A stretch of DNA of 64,000 nucleotides, taken from assembly GCF_029783845.1 (NCBI RefSeq), contig NZ_LWID01000001.1, forward strand, positions 1,651,001-1,715,000, in the 5' to 3' direction. Below are positions 1 through 8,833 of this stretch, piece after piece; position 1 is the stretch's first letter; the number at the start of each line of letters is the position of its first letter. Below the pieces are notes generated by a model, which saw only the letters and a program-made list of their open reading frames with translations, did not search any database and had not been told where the DNA came from. This DNA comes from Volucribacter amazonae. Its GTDB lineage: Bacteria; Pseudomonadota; Gammaproteobacteria; Enterobacterales; Pasteurellaceae. The position numbers and the translations under genes are program-made.

Positions 1-1674
1 CACATTGACAATCGCCACTAGGGTAACATTGGGAAAATGATGCCCTTTGGCTAACATTTGCGTTCCAATAAGAATTTGGCTTTTGCCCTGTTGAATATCC
101 TTTAAATGCGCTTCTAATTTGCCCTTGCGCGCGGTACTATCTCGGTCTATGCGAGTAATATGATATTGTGGAAAACGCTGTTGTAAGGCTTGCTCAAGTT
201 GTTCTGTGCCTAAGCCTGTGGTAATTAAATGGGTTGAGCCGCAAGATTCGCATTGATGAGGAATTGTGCGTTGAGCGTGGCAATAATGACAACGCAAAAC
301 TTGTTGCTGTTGATGATAAGTATAGGGCTTTTCACAATGGCGACATTGGCAAATCCAACCACATTCGTGGCATAACAACACAGGGGCAAAACCACGCCGA
401 TTAAGAAACAACAAGACTTGATTGCCTTTTTGCAAATGATCTTGCATACGGGCTAATAATTGGTGGGAAAGCCCTTGTTGCACCGCTTGCTTTTTCAAAT
501 CAATGATCTGTTGTTGAACCGCTGTGCTTTGCCCTGCTCGTTGAGTCAGTTGAATTGCCTTGTATTTGCCATTTTGTACATTATTTAGGCTTTCAAGGCT
601 TGGGGTTGCCGAACCCATCACAATGGGAATATCACAAAATTTAGCATAAAGCACCGCCAAATCTCGGGCATGATAACGCCAACCCTCTTGTTGCTTAAAA
701 GAACTGTCGTGTTCTTCATCAATAATAATCAAGCCTAAATTGACAAATTGACTAAACAACGCCGAACGTGTGCCTATTACAATCGCCGTTTGCCCTGTTC
801 TCACGCGTTGCCAAGCCTGCAAACGTTGATTGTCGTTTAAATGGGAATGTAGCACCTCAATCGCCACATTAAACCTTGCTTGAAAGCGTTGTACGGTTTG
901 TGGGGTCAAGCCAATTTCCGGCACTAACACTAACACCTGTTGCCCTTTTTTTAGGATTTCCTCAATCAACTGCAAATAAATTTCGGTTTTGCCTGAACCC
1001 GTTACCCCCTGCAACAAAAAAGCGGCAAAGCCTTGTTGAAACACTAATTGGCTCATGGCTAGGGCTTGCTGTTTATTTAGGGTTAAACGGTTATCCTGAT
1101 TGACCAGCGGTTTATCCGCTAATTGTTGTTGCCAAGATTGTTCTTTCTCAAACTGTTGTTGCTCAATAACCAAGCCTTTTTGGATTAAAGGGTGCAAAAT
1201 GGTTCGGCTAATGGAAGAATGATCCTGCTGGGAAAGGCTTAATTGTTGCAAGGCTTGTCGCTGTTTTGGCGCACGTTTCAGCATATCATTATGCAAGGCT
1301 TGCTCACCAAGTGCGGTGAGTTTTAACAAAATTTTTGCTTTTGGCACCGCACTTTCCCCTTGCCGTAATTTAACAGGCAAGGCTTGCAATAACACCTCGC
1401 CCAAGGGGGCTTGATAATAATTGGCTGCCCAGTGAAGTAATTGCCACAATGTGGGCTGAAACAGGCTTTGCTGATCCAAAACCTCAATGACCTGCTTTAA
1501 TTGTTCCCTTGGCAAATCTGATTGAGGAGGAAAATCCACCACCACCGCCACTTTTTTTTGTGTCCCAAAAGGCACTAATACTCGGCTACCAATGGCTAAG
1601 GTCTGTTGTTCATCAAGCAAATAATCAAAACAACGCATTAAAGGGACAGCTAAGGCGACACGAATCAGTTTCAT
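1..1674 (-). CDS. priA: Primosomal protein N' (PriA helicase), 3' end cut by window edge
   Basis: PriA is a 3'-5' DNA helicase that recognises stalled forks and starts primosome assembly for replication restart. The reverse strand from 1674 stays open to the window edge (558 codons); a full PriA is roughly 730 residues, so the C-terminus lies outside. Visible landmarks are a Walker A VTGSGKTE near residue 222, a DEEH box near residue 313 and, around residues 435-480, the cysteine pairs of the zinc-binding insertion. The start MKLIRVALAVPL is typical of the family. It lies 9 bp after the ABC exporter on the same strand. An uptake signal lies inside at 1309-1317. Confidence 0.95.
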   Translation of the reverse strand, partial: MKLIRVALAVPLMRCFDYLLDEQQTLAIGSRVLVPFGTQKKVAVVVDFPPQSDLPREQLKQVIEVLDQQSLFQPTLWQLLHWAANYYQAPLGEVLLQALPVKLRQGESAVPKAKILLKLTALGEQALHNDMLKRAPKQRQALQQLSLSQQDHSSISRTILHPLIQKGLVIEQQQFEKEQSWQQQLADKPLVNQDNRLTLNKQQALAMSQLVFQQGFAAFLLQGVTGSGKTEIYLQLIEEILKKGQQVLVLVPEIGLTPQTVQRFQARFNVAIEVLHSHLNDNQRLQAWQRVRTGQTAIVIGTRSALFSQFVNLGLIIIDEEHDSSFKQQEGWRYHARDLAVLYAKFCDIPIVMGSATPSLESLNNVQNGKYKAIQLTQRAGQSTAVQQQIIDLKKQAVQQGLSHQLLARMQDHLQKGNQVLLFLNRRGFAPVLLCHECGWICQCRHCEKPYTYHQQQQVLRCHYCHAQRTIPHQCESCGSTHLITTGLGTEQLEQALQQRFPQYHITRIDRDSTARKGKLEAHLKDIQQGKSQILIGTQMLAKGHHFPNVTLVAIVNV

Positions 1675-1683
1675 TAATCCTCG

Positions 1684-3522
1684 CTAATCCTCACTAAGAA
1701 AACCGCCACTTTGATGAGCCCAAAGTTTGGCATACAAGCCATTTTTCGCCAATAATTCATTATGCGTACCTTGCTCAACAATTTGCCCTTTATCTAACAC
1801 GATCAAACGATCCATTGAAGCAATGGTAGAAAGACGGTGGGCAATCGCAATCACCGTTTTATTTTCCATCATCTTATCTAAACTTTGCTGAATAGCGATT
1901 TCCACTTCAGAATCTAAGGCACTGGTGGCTTCATCAAGCAATAAAATCGGTGCATCTTTTAATAATACCCGAGCAATGGCAATGCGTTGTCGCTGTCCGC
2001 CTGATAATTTTACCCCACGCTCGCCCACTTGCGCATCATAGCCAGTTCGCCCCTGAGCATCAGTTAAAAGCGGAATAAAATCGGTAGCTTCCGCTTTGCT
2101 CGCCGCTAACATCATTTCTTCATCACTGGCTTGTGGACGACCATAAATAATATTTTCTCGCACAGAACGGTGTAATAACGAAGTATCCTGCGTTACCAAA
2201 CCAATTTGGCTACGCAAACTTTCCTGCTTAACTTGAGTAATATCCTGCCCATCAATGGTAATTTGCCCTGCTTGTGCTTCATAAAAACGTAACAATAAAT
2301 TGACGATAGTGGATTTACCTGCCCCAGAACGCCCAATTAAGCCCACTTTTTCCCCAGCCTTAATGGTTAAATTAAAGTCTTGCAACAAAGGTTTATGGGG
2401 ATCATAAGCAAAACTCACATGGTTAAATTGAATTTCCCCCTGATTGACCTTTAGTTCTGCTGCATTGGTTTTATCCACAATGGTATGAGGTTTAGACAGG
2501 GTATTCATACCGTCATTTACTGTACCAATATTCTCAAATAAACGAGCGGATTCCCACATAACCCATTGCGATAAATTTGCCACTCTTAACGCCATAGCAA
2601 TCGCGGTGGCAATCGCCCCCACATCAACGCTGTGTTGCTGCCATAACCAAATCCCCAATATTGAGGTGGTTAAAATTAACATTACATTTAACGCCCCCAC
2701 CACCGTATCTAATGAAGTGGCTAAACGCATTTGTGCATGAACAGTAACCATAAATTCTTGCATTGAACGCTTGGCATAGCTCGCCTCTCGCTCGCCATGG
2801 GAAAACAGTTTTACGGTGGTAATATTGGCATAAGCATCAGTAATCCGCCCCGTCATCAAGGAGCGTGCGTCCGCTTGTCGCTCGGCGGTTTTGGCTAAAC
2901 GAGGAATAAATAAACGTAAAATTACCACAAATCCTGCTAACCATAGAATAAAAGGCAAGACCAGCCAACCGTCTAAATTGACCAATACAATGCCAGAAGT
3001 AACAAAATAAACCACCACATAGGTCATCATATCCGCAATGGTTAGCACCGTATCCCGCACCGCCAACGCCGTCTGCATTACCTTAGCAGAAACCCGCCCC
3101 GCAAATTCATCTTGGTAAAAACTCAAACTTTGTCCAAGCATTAAACGATGAAAATTCCAACGCAACCGCATAGGGAAAACCCCTTGCAGGGTTTGTAAAC
3201 GGATTAACGATGCCACAAAACGCCAAGCAATACTTAGCAACAACAGCGCCAGCATTGCCATTAAGGCATATTTTTTCTCCACCCATAAAGTTTGCGGACT
3301 AAATTCCGTTAGCCAGTTCACGACTGTCCCCATAAATTGGAACAGTAATGCCTCCATAATGCCAATGCCGACAGTCATTAACGTCAACAACAAAATCCAG
3401 CCTTTCATACCTTGTAAGCTAGACCAAATAAACCCAAATAGTTTTTTCTCTGGCGTACTTGCTTGTTGATCGGGATAAGCATTAAGACGATTTTCAAACC
3501 AAGAGAAAATTTTATTAAACAT
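1684..3522 (-). CDS. ABC-type exporter, fused membrane and ATPase domains
   Basis: A half-transporter of 612 residues with an N-terminal six-helix membrane domain (about residues 35-330) and a C-terminal ATPase domain (about 370-600). The ATPase has Walker A GRSGAGKST near 397, signature LSGGQRQRIAIA near 505, Walker B ILLLDEATSALD near 523 and the H-loop AHRLST near 560. The intact motifs indicate an active homodimeric exporter of the multidrug/lipid type in the inner membrane. Length and start resemble the uncharacterised H. influenzae exporter HI_1051, recalled from memory rather than searched. Substrate cannot be read from sequence. It may be co-transcribed with priA. Confidence 0.9.
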   Translation of the reverse strand: MFNKIFSWFENRLNAYPDQQASTPEKKLFGFIWSSLQGMKGWILLLTLMTVGIGIMEALLFQFMGTVVNWLTEFSPQTLWVEKKYALMAMLALLLLSIAWRFVASLIRLQTLQGVFPMRLRWNFHRLMLGQSLSFYQDEFAGRVSAKVMQTALAVRDTVLTIADMMTYVVVYFVTSGIVLVNLDGWLVLPFILWLAGFVVILRLFIPRLAKTAERQADARSLMTGRITDAYANITTVKLFSHGEREASYAKRSMQEFMVTVHAQMRLATSLDTVVGALNVMLILTTSILGIWLWQQHSVDVGAIATAIAMALRVANLSQWVMWESARLFENIGTVNDGMNTLSKPHTIVDKTNAAELKVNQGEIQFNHVSFAYDPHKPLLQDFNLTIKAGEKVGLIGRSGAGKSTIVNLLLRFYEAQAGQITIDGQDITQVKQESLRSQIGLVTQDTSLLHRSVRENIIYGRPQASDEEMMLAASKAEATDFIPLLTDAQGRTGYDAQVGERGVKLSGGQRQRIAIARVLLKDAPILLLDEATSALDSEVEIAIQQSLDKMMENKTVIAIAHRLSTIASMDRLIVLDKGQIVEQGTHNELLAKNGLYAKLWAHQSGGFLSED

Positions 3523-3555
3523 ATTGAAACCTATTGAAATTCATTGCAATAAGAA

Positions 3556-3590
3556 AGGTAGCCAGTGGAAATTTGGCTACCTGAAAACTG
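3556..3590 (-). terminator. Hairpin terminator after the pirin gene with an uptake-like 12-mer
   Basis: AGGTAGCC (3556-3563) pairs with GGCTACCT (3575-3582) around an 11-nt loop. On the minus strand the stem is followed by TTCTTATT, so it can terminate pirin transcripts. On the plus strand the right arm reads TGGCTACCTGAA (3574-3585), 11 of 12 with the Eikenella-type uptake dialect AGGCTACCTGAA. Confidence 0.55.
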
Positions 3591-3726
3591 TCGTTATTAT
3601 AGGCGAAAATAAGGGAATATTCAAAAATAATCCCTTGTGGTTTGTTTGGTGTTTTATGAAGCTACCTACAAATGTAACAGTTTTTAATAGCCTACTTTGG
3701 GCTAAAGTTAGCGATAATTTTATATT

Positions 3727-4419
3727 TTAGAGCAAATCAAACAACAAAAACTCACAGTCGCTCAATGGCGTGAGCGCTAAATGACTTTGTTGGCGAATAG
3801 CTAGCCCATCGCCTGCGTTTAATCGCAATTCGGTGTGGTGTAGTTCGCCTTTGATCATTTGCAACCAATAACGCCGTTTGGCATTGAGTTCAAGACGGAC
3901 AGGGGCGTGGTTAGCTGGGTATTGATAACGCCATAACTGCATATCTTGATACACTTGTAAAGCCTGTCCTTGTGGCTGGGGCGATAAAATCAGCGTACCG
4001 CCCACTTGGTCGGCAAATTGCCCTTGTTCGTAGCGTGGCGTGATGTTTTTTTGTTGCGGTAAAATCCAAATTTGGTAGAGATGCAAGGGTTCGTTATCGC
4101 TTGGGTTAAATTCGGCATGATAAATCCCTGTTCCTGCGGACATGATTTGAAATTCCCCTGCTTGCACTTGGGTTTGATTGCCCATGCTGTCTTGATGCGC
4201 CACGCGCCCTTGTCGCACATAGGTTAAAATTTCCATATTTTGGTGTGGGTGCAGCGGAAAGCCACTCTTAGGCGCAATCATATCTTCATTGATGACGCGT
4301 AAATGGGAAAAATGCAGATATTTTGGATCGTAATAATTGGCAAAGGAAAAGCTATGGTGGCTTGTCAACCAAGCGGTTTCACTTTTGCCACGTTCATGGG
4401 CTTTGCGTAATGAGGACAT
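3727..4419 (-). CDS. Pirin family protein (YhhW-like)
   Basis: A bicupin of the pirin family, 230 residues. The N-terminal cupin has the metal-ligand pattern PLHPHQNMEI and a later conserved GIYHAEFN, as in quercetinase-type pirins such as E. coli YhhW. An upstream TTG at 4431 extends the frame by four codons, but the ATG at 4419 is preceded at good spacing by GGAGAA, so I chose it. Family members bind one Fe or Ni and some oxidise quercetin; the physiological substrate is unknown. It is divergent from a decayed LysR gene that may once have controlled it. Confidence 0.85.
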   Translation of the reverse strand: MSSLRKAHERGKSETAWLTSHHSFSFANYYDPKYLHFSHLRVINEDMIAPKSGFPLHPHQNMEILTYVRQGRVAHQDSMGNQTQVQAGEFQIMSAGTGIYHAEFNPSDNEPLHLYQIWILPQQKNITPRYEQGQFADQVGGTLILSPQPQGQALQVYQDMQLWRYQYPANHAPVRLELNAKRRYWLQMIKGELHHTELRLNAGDGLAIRQQSHLALTPLSDCEFLLFDLL

Positions 4420-4532
4420 GGTTTTCTCCAATCATTTTTATTTTTAAGTAAACGGATTATAATAGGCGATTATTCTCTTGATAATACCTGAAAAATCGCT
4501 TTCAGTTTTAAGTTAAACTTAAAGATAATCTT

Positions 4533-5411
4533 ATGGAACACCTCAAAGCACTGTTACTGTTTCATCAGGTGTTGCAACAAGGCAGTATGAGTGCGGTTGC
4601 CAAGCAACAAGGTATTAGCCCCTCTGCGGTCAGCCAGCAACTCACCCAATTGGAGCAACATTACGGCGTTAAACTGCTCAACCGCAGTACGCGCAGTCTT
4701 AGTCCCACGCCAGCGGGCAAGGCATTATTGCAACAAACCGCCCAAATCCAACTTTTGCTTGAGCATACCGAGCAGCAGCTGCGCGCGTTGACAACGGAAA
4801 TCAGTGGCGAGGTTTGCATTAGCTTGCCGTCAGGGTTTGTCAATAGCCCGCCCATTGAGCAGTTAATCAAACAAATCAAGTGACAACTGCCCCATATTCA
4901 GCTCCATTTGTTGCCAGAAGACTAGCACATAGACTTAAGCCAACAGCCAGTTGATATTGCCATTCGCGCCAGCACCCCTTTAAAGGATAGCCATTTGATT
5001 GCGCGTTATCTTGCCAGTTGGCAATTAGTGCTTTGTGCCAGCCCCCATTATTTGCAACAACACCCCATCAACAATCTGCAAGAACTTGCCCAGCACGATT
5101 GGATTGTGAGCAAAGACAGCGTTTGGCAAACGCTTTTTCAGCATACCGCCCTCAGCGATATTCCTTGCCATCGCGTCCTTCATTGCCCCTTACTGCTTGC
5201 CTGCCGTACCCTCGCCCTTGCGGGGCAGGGCATTACGCTCCAGCTTGCGGGGGAGATTGCCCCTTATTTGCAAAGCGGTGAATTGGTTGCCGTTCTCCCC
5301 GAGATTTCATTACCACGTTACAATCTTTACGCGGTAACCCGTCAACGCCAATTACCTGCCAAAGTATCCGCCGTACTGGGTTTATTGAAAGATTGTTTTC
5401 AAGAAGCGTAA
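4533..5411 (+). pseudogene. LysR-type regulator inactivated by two in-frame stop codons
   Basis: One continuous reading frame of about 292 codons encodes a LysR regulator: the N-terminal helix-turn-helix (about residues 1-60, with SPSAVSQQLTQLEQHYG) and a C-terminal effector-binding domain resuming at IARYLASWQLVL. It is interrupted by TGA at 4881-4883 and TAG at 4923-4925, with no frameshift between the halves. Each stop is one C-to-T change from a plausible codon (CGA, CAG). The first half alone would make a 116-residue protein lacking the sensor domain. Divergent from pirin and upstream of an MFS pump, its likely former targets. Confidence 0.85.
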
Positions 5412-5456
5412 AAGTGCGGTCGGTTTGGCAAACATTTTCAGGCTGCCTGAAATTTT
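5411..5456 (+). terminator. Uptake signal followed by a perfect hairpin holding a Neisseriaceae-type 12-mer
   Basis: AAAGTGCGGT at 5411-5420 is followed by the perfect hairpin TTTCAGGC-T-GCCTGAAA and a T-rich run (5436-5458), at the 3' end of the LysR pseudogene. The 12-mer AGGCTGCCTGAA (5440-5451) equals the Simonsiella uptake dialect, and the opposite strand carries AGGCAGCCTGAA, the Kingella dialect. The one-base loop makes efficient termination uncertain. Confidence 0.6.
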
Positions 5457-5552
5457 TATTGACTTGTGAAAGTGCGGTGGGTTTTCAGAAAATTGATTTC
5501 TCTTTGCTTAATCAAACCATATAATAAAATTTTTCTATTTTTAGGAGGCGAT

Positions 5553-6698
5553 ATGAAAAATAATGTTACCTTTTTCGCCTTATTATTGGGACAAGGTTTG
5601 CTCGGTTCAGTGGTCTCGCTGTTAACCTTAACCTTGCCCTTGCTTGGAAAACAGCTTGCCCCTGTGGCGTGGCTGATGAGTTTGCCACTGGCTGCCAGTG
5701 TGTTAGGGGCAATGGCAATGGTGGGCTATGCCAGTAAGGTGATGGCGAAATATGGGCGGCGACGTGGTTTTCTGTTCAGCAGTGGCTTGGGCTTGGTGGC
5801 GAGTTTATTGGCGATATTAGCGGTATATGGGCGGTATTTTTGGCTGTTGGTGTTGGCGGCGTTTGTGTTTGGTTTGGCGACGGTGTTTAATCAATATTAT
5901 CGTTTTGCTGTGGCGGAAATTTTTGCTGACCCCATCAAAACGCGGCGTTGTACCGCTTTCTTGATTGGTAGTGGGATTATTGGTGGGGTCATCGGCCCTT
6001 TGCTGGCGGCGAAAGGGCAAGATTTAATCATGGGGTATCCGTTTTTAGGGGCATTTATGATTAGCCTCTGTTTATTTCTTGCAGCGGGGCTTGTCCATCT
6101 TGCCATTGTATTGCCCCATGAACAAAAAATGGTGGCAATCCATCGCCGTCCTCCTTTATCGGCGATGCCTCAATCGGTGTTATTGGCAACATTCAGCTGT
6201 GCCATTGGTTTTGCGTTAATGACCTTGATGATGAACGCCACGCCGTTGGTGATGCATCAGCATCATTATGATGTGCAACAAAGTGCAAGGGTTTTACAAT
6301 GGCATTTTATTGCCATGTATGCCCCTGCGTTAGCCTTGCCGTTTCTGTTAGAAAAAATCAAAATCACCACGCTTATTCAACTGGGGGCAATTTGTTTTTT
6401 ATTGGGTTCATTGGCTATTTATGGGCTGCCTGAATATGGGGGCTATCTGGTGTGCTTAATTGCGGTGGGTATGGGCTGGAGTTTAATGTTTAGCGGCGGG
6501 ACGTTATTGCTCAATGCTTACCCTGATAATCCGCAACAATGGCAAGGGGTGAACGCCACTGCCACTTATTTGGCAAATACATTAGCGGCGTTGTTGGCAG
6601 GCGGTTTATTATATTGGTCAGCAGGCTGGCTGGTGATTCATTTGCTGAATGTGGCGGTTATAATTGGGTTTTTGGTTTATAGTCGTTTCAATTTGTGA
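5553..6698 (+). CDS. MFS transporter whose last codons come from a mobile element
   Basis: A 381-residue major facilitator with about 12 membrane segments and a motif-A-like loop, GYASKVMAKYGRRRG, between helices 2 and 3. The frame is open from 5466, but AGGAGG at 5543-5548 sits right before the ATG at 5553, which fixes the start. The final residues YSRFNL and the stop are encoded by the left end of a Correia-like element beginning at 6678, so the native C-terminus was replaced on insertion. The helices look complete, so the pump may still work. It lies after the dead LysR gene; the substrate is unknown, probably a drug or metabolite. Confidence 0.8.
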   Translation: MKNNVTFFALLLGQGLLGSVVSLLTLTLPLLGKQLAPVAWLMSLPLAASVLGAMAMVGYASKVMAKYGRRRGFLFSSGLGLVASLLAILAVYGRYFWLLVLAAFVFGLATVFNQYYRFAVAEIFADPIKTRRCTAFLIGSGIIGGVIGPLLAAKGQDLIMGYPFLGAFMISLCLFLAAGLVHLAIVLPHEQKMVAIHRRPPLSAMPQSVLLATFSCAIGFALMTLMMNATPLVMHQHHYDVQQSARVLQWHFIAMYAPALALPFLLEKIKITTLIQLGAICFLLGSLAIYGLPEYGGYLVCLIAVGMGWSLMFSGGTLLLNAYPDNPQQWQGVNATATYLANTLAALLAGGLLYWSAGWLVIHLLNVAVIIGFLVYSRFNL

Positions 6699-6779
6699 AG
6701 ACAAGGCGGCACGCCGAAGACAGTACAGATAGTACGGCGAGGCGTGCCAACACCGTCATTTTAAAGTGGAACGACTATA
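6678..6779. mobile_element. Correia-like miniature inverted-repeat element, copy A
   Basis: A 102-bp element starting TATAGTCGTTTCAATT and ending GTGGAACGACTATA. The ends are imperfect inverted repeats, and the core carries GACAAGGCGGCACGCCGAAG and ACAGTACAGATAGTACGGCG. Its core is identical over more than 50 bases to the copy at 34397-34502. It overlaps the last codons of the MFS gene, fills much of the gap before the VOC gene, and encodes nothing of its own. Confidence 0.85.
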
Positions 6780-7004
6780 TTTGGGAACACAAAAAAACCT
6801 TAAGCCTTAATCCTCATCTGCCTACTTATTCTTTTATATCCACCAAAAGTGCGGTGGGTTTGGGGAAAGTTTTTAGGCGACTTTTATATAGGCTTTCTTC
6901 ATAATGGGTTGTTTATGGGGTGTTTTTGGTGTAAAAAGTATTCAATCAGCAGGATTAAATTAACTTCGCTTTTTCCTATATAACTTAAAATGAAGAGGTG
7001 TATT

Positions 7005-7388
7005 ATGTTTAAACCAAATAGCATTATTTTATATGTTGATAACGTTGAAATTAGCACAGAATTTTATAAAAGCCTTTTGGGTGAAGAACCTATTGAGACT
7101 TATCCTGGTTTTTCTGTTTTTTCATTGAAAGACGGCTTTATTTTAGGACTTCAAACAAAACACGATATTGAACCTAAACCACAATTAGCATTTGGTGGTT
7201 TTGAGTTATGTTTGAGTGATATATCAAAAGAAGAAGTAAATAATATTTATCGTGATTTCCAAGCCAAAAATATACCCATGGCATTACTCCCAACAGAGCT
7301 TGAGTTCGGTTATACATTTGTTGCATTAGATCCTGATGGTCATCGTATTCGTTTATGTGCAACCGATACAACTGGAATTGAGAAATGA
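7005..7388 (+). CDS. VOC (glyoxalase/bleomycin-resistance fold) protein
   Basis: A 127-residue single-domain protein of the vicinal-oxygen-chelate superfamily. It opens FKPNSIILYVDNVEIS with the usual beta strand and FYKSLLG helix, and ends FVALDPDGHRIRLCA, the typical DPDGHxIxL close. An in-frame ATG lies at 6990, but GAGGTG at 6995-7000 is correctly spaced for the ATG at 7005. Such proteins act as small-molecule binding proteins, isomerases or resistance proteins; the substrate cannot be assigned. It is markedly more A+T-rich than the genes on both sides, suggesting a separate origin. Confidence 0.8.
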   Translation: MFKPNSIILYVDNVEISTEFYKSLLGEEPIETYPGFSVFSLKDGFILGLQTKHDIEPKPQLAFGGFELCLSDISKEEVNNIYRDFQAKNIPMALLPTELEFGYTFVALDPDGHRIRLCATDTTGIEK

Positions 7389-7440
7389 TAAACTTCATTA
7401 TTTAAATACTCACTTTGCAATGTTAAAAAACGCCAAGAAA

Positions 7441-7495
7441 CAAAGTGCGGTCAGTTTTTTAAAAATTTTCAGGCTGCGTAAAGGCAGCCTGAACA
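7441..7495. terminator. Convergent terminator: uptake signal plus hairpin with Kingella-type 12-mer
   Basis: CAAAGTGCGGT starts at 7441. The hairpin TTCAGGCTGC (7469-7478) / GCAGCCTGAA (7484-7493) follows, between the converging VOC and OYE genes. AGGCAGCCTGAA at 7482-7493 exactly matches the Kingella uptake dialect. The A/T-rich flank on the left side provides a U tract for the leftward OYE transcript. Confidence 0.6.
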
Positions 7496-7502
7496 CGCAA
7501 GA

Positions 7503-8738
7503 TTAGCGCGTTGCTAACCATTGTTGATAGCGTTTTTTCTTTTTCTCTTGTCGCCATTTGCTTAGGATTAACGTCCAAATGGGATTGAGTTTGCTGCCAG
7601 CACTTTTGCCAGTGGCAAGGCGTAATAGCTGGCGTTGAACAATCATCATGATGGCGGTGCTGCGTAACATTTTATCTTGCCAATGAATCTCAATCCGCTC
7701 CCCATCAATGGCGTTGCCTTGTTGCCATTGTTGCGGAAGATTGGGGTTGAGCGCCAAAGCGGTTGCCATACCCACCAATGCCATACCCGCCGCCAGCACT
7801 TGTTCTGCCACTGCTTGACGGCGGATACCGCCTGTGGTCATCAAGGGCATTTGGGCGGTTTTTTGTATGTCTTTGGCAAATTCAAGAAAATAGGCTTCGC
7901 GCGCTAAGGTATGCTCATCTTGGCTTTTTTCGCCGAGCAAACTTGGGCTTTCATAATTACCGCCAGATAATTCCACAAAATCAATGGCTTTATGATTTAA
8001 GGCGGCAATCACTTGTTGCGCATCTTGTTGGCTAAAACCGCCCCGTTGGAAATCGGCGGAATTGAGCTTAATTGCCACGATAAATTGTGGCGACACCACC
8101 GCGCGCACCGCGTCCACCACTTCCAGCAAAAAGCGCGCACGATTGGCAAGGCTTCCGCCCCATTTATCTTCACGCTGATTGGCAAGGGGCGATAAAAATT
8201 GACTGATTAAATAACCATGCGCGGCATGAATTTGCACGCCGTCAAAGCCAGCTTGCTCGGCACGTTTCGCCGTTTCGGCAAAGCGTTGAATGGTTTGTTG
8301 AATTTCCTGCTCGTTCATGGCTTGCGGTTGCACAAATTGCTTGCTGTATTTGCCCAAATTCACGCCAATGGCAGAGGGGGCATAAGTGTGTTTCCCCAGC
8401 CCAGCCATGGCTTGGCGTCCGGGGTGATTGATTTGCATAATGATTTTTCCGCCCTGCTGTTGGGCGGTTTTCGCCCATTGTTCAAAGGGGGCAAGCGGGG
8501 TATCCGCCATTAACACCACGTCGCCTGCGGTGCTAACGCCATTATCGTCCACCATCACATTCCCCGTAATCATCAAGCCCACGCCGCCTTGTGCAAAGCG
8601 TTGATATAAATGGAAGATTTTTTCATCAGGTAATTGTCCTGCTCCAGCCATATTTTCCGCCATCGCGGATTTGACGAGACGGTTTGGCAACACCACGCCA
8701 TTGGGTAAGGTAACAGGTTGAAATAAAGGATTGGTCAT
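7503..8738 (-). CDS. Old Yellow Enzyme family NADH:flavin oxidoreductase
   Basis: A 411-residue FMN-dependent ene-reductase with a TIM barrel. Visible family motifs are PNRLVKSAMAE near residue 20, QINHPGRQA near 103, the substrate-binding HAAHGYL near 173 and SPLANQREDKWGGSL near 185. Such enzymes reduce alpha,beta-unsaturated carbonyls, quinones or nitro compounds with NAD(P)H in the cytoplasm. It is divergent from an HxlR regulator across a 95-bp gap with a perfect palindrome, which suggests electrophile-responsive control. The coding sequence is clearly richer in G+C than the backbone genes. Confidence 0.88.
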   Translation of the reverse strand: MTNPLFQPVTLPNGVVLPNRLVKSAMAENMAGAGQLPDEKIFHLYQRFAQGGVGLMITGNVMVDDNGVSTAGDVVLMADTPLAPFEQWAKTAQQQGGKIIMQINHPGRQAMAGLGKHTYAPSAIGVNLGKYSKQFVQPQAMNEQEIQQTIQRFAETAKRAEQAGFDGVQIHAAHGYLISQFLSPLANQREDKWGGSLANRARFLLEVVDAVRAVVSPQFIVAIKLNSADFQRGGFSQQDAQQVIAALNHKAIDFVELSGGNYESPSLLGEKSQDEHTLAREAYFLEFAKDIQKTAQMPLMTTGGIRRQAVAEQVLAAGMALVGMATALALNPNLPQQWQQGNAIDGERIEIHWQDKMLRSTAIMMIVQRQLLRLATGKSAGSKLNPIWTLILSKWRQEKKKKRYQQWLATR

Positions 8739-8750
8739 TTTTTTCTCCGA

Positions 8751-8773
8751 GTAACTATCAAAATGATAGTAAC
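8751..8773. promoter_or_regulatory. Palindromic operator candidate between OYE and HxlR genes
   Basis: ACTATCA (8754-8760) and TGATAGT (8764-8770) form a perfect 7-bp dyad around AAA, flanked by GTA and AAC. It lies 13 bp before the OYE start, where a bound repressor would block transcription. A similar half-site, TAGTAACTA, lies near 8816, close to the HxlR start. HxlR regulators typically bind such dyads as dimers; assignment is by position. Confidence 0.5.
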
Positions 8774-8833
8774 AATGCTACAATAAAGGCATCTCTTTAG
8801 TCAATATCTTTTTAGTAGTAACTAGGTAACCCT

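Noticed and set aside
4881..4925. Stop-codon readthrough or selenocysteine in the LysR gene
   Set aside because: Two different stops lie 42 bases apart, no SECIS-like hairpin was seen after the TGA, and LysR proteins do not carry selenocysteine. Plain decay is simpler.
6780..7004. Additional gene between copy A of the element and the VOC gene
   Set aside because: The open frame at 6695-6904 is formed by the element and an uptake signal, and has no ribosome-binding site or recognisable protein sequence.
8217..8513. Open frame of 98 codons on the plus strand inside the Old Yellow Enzyme gene
   Set aside because: It is antisense to a well-supported enzyme with complete motifs and has no ribosome-binding site or family signature; it reflects the G+C-rich codon use of the host gene.
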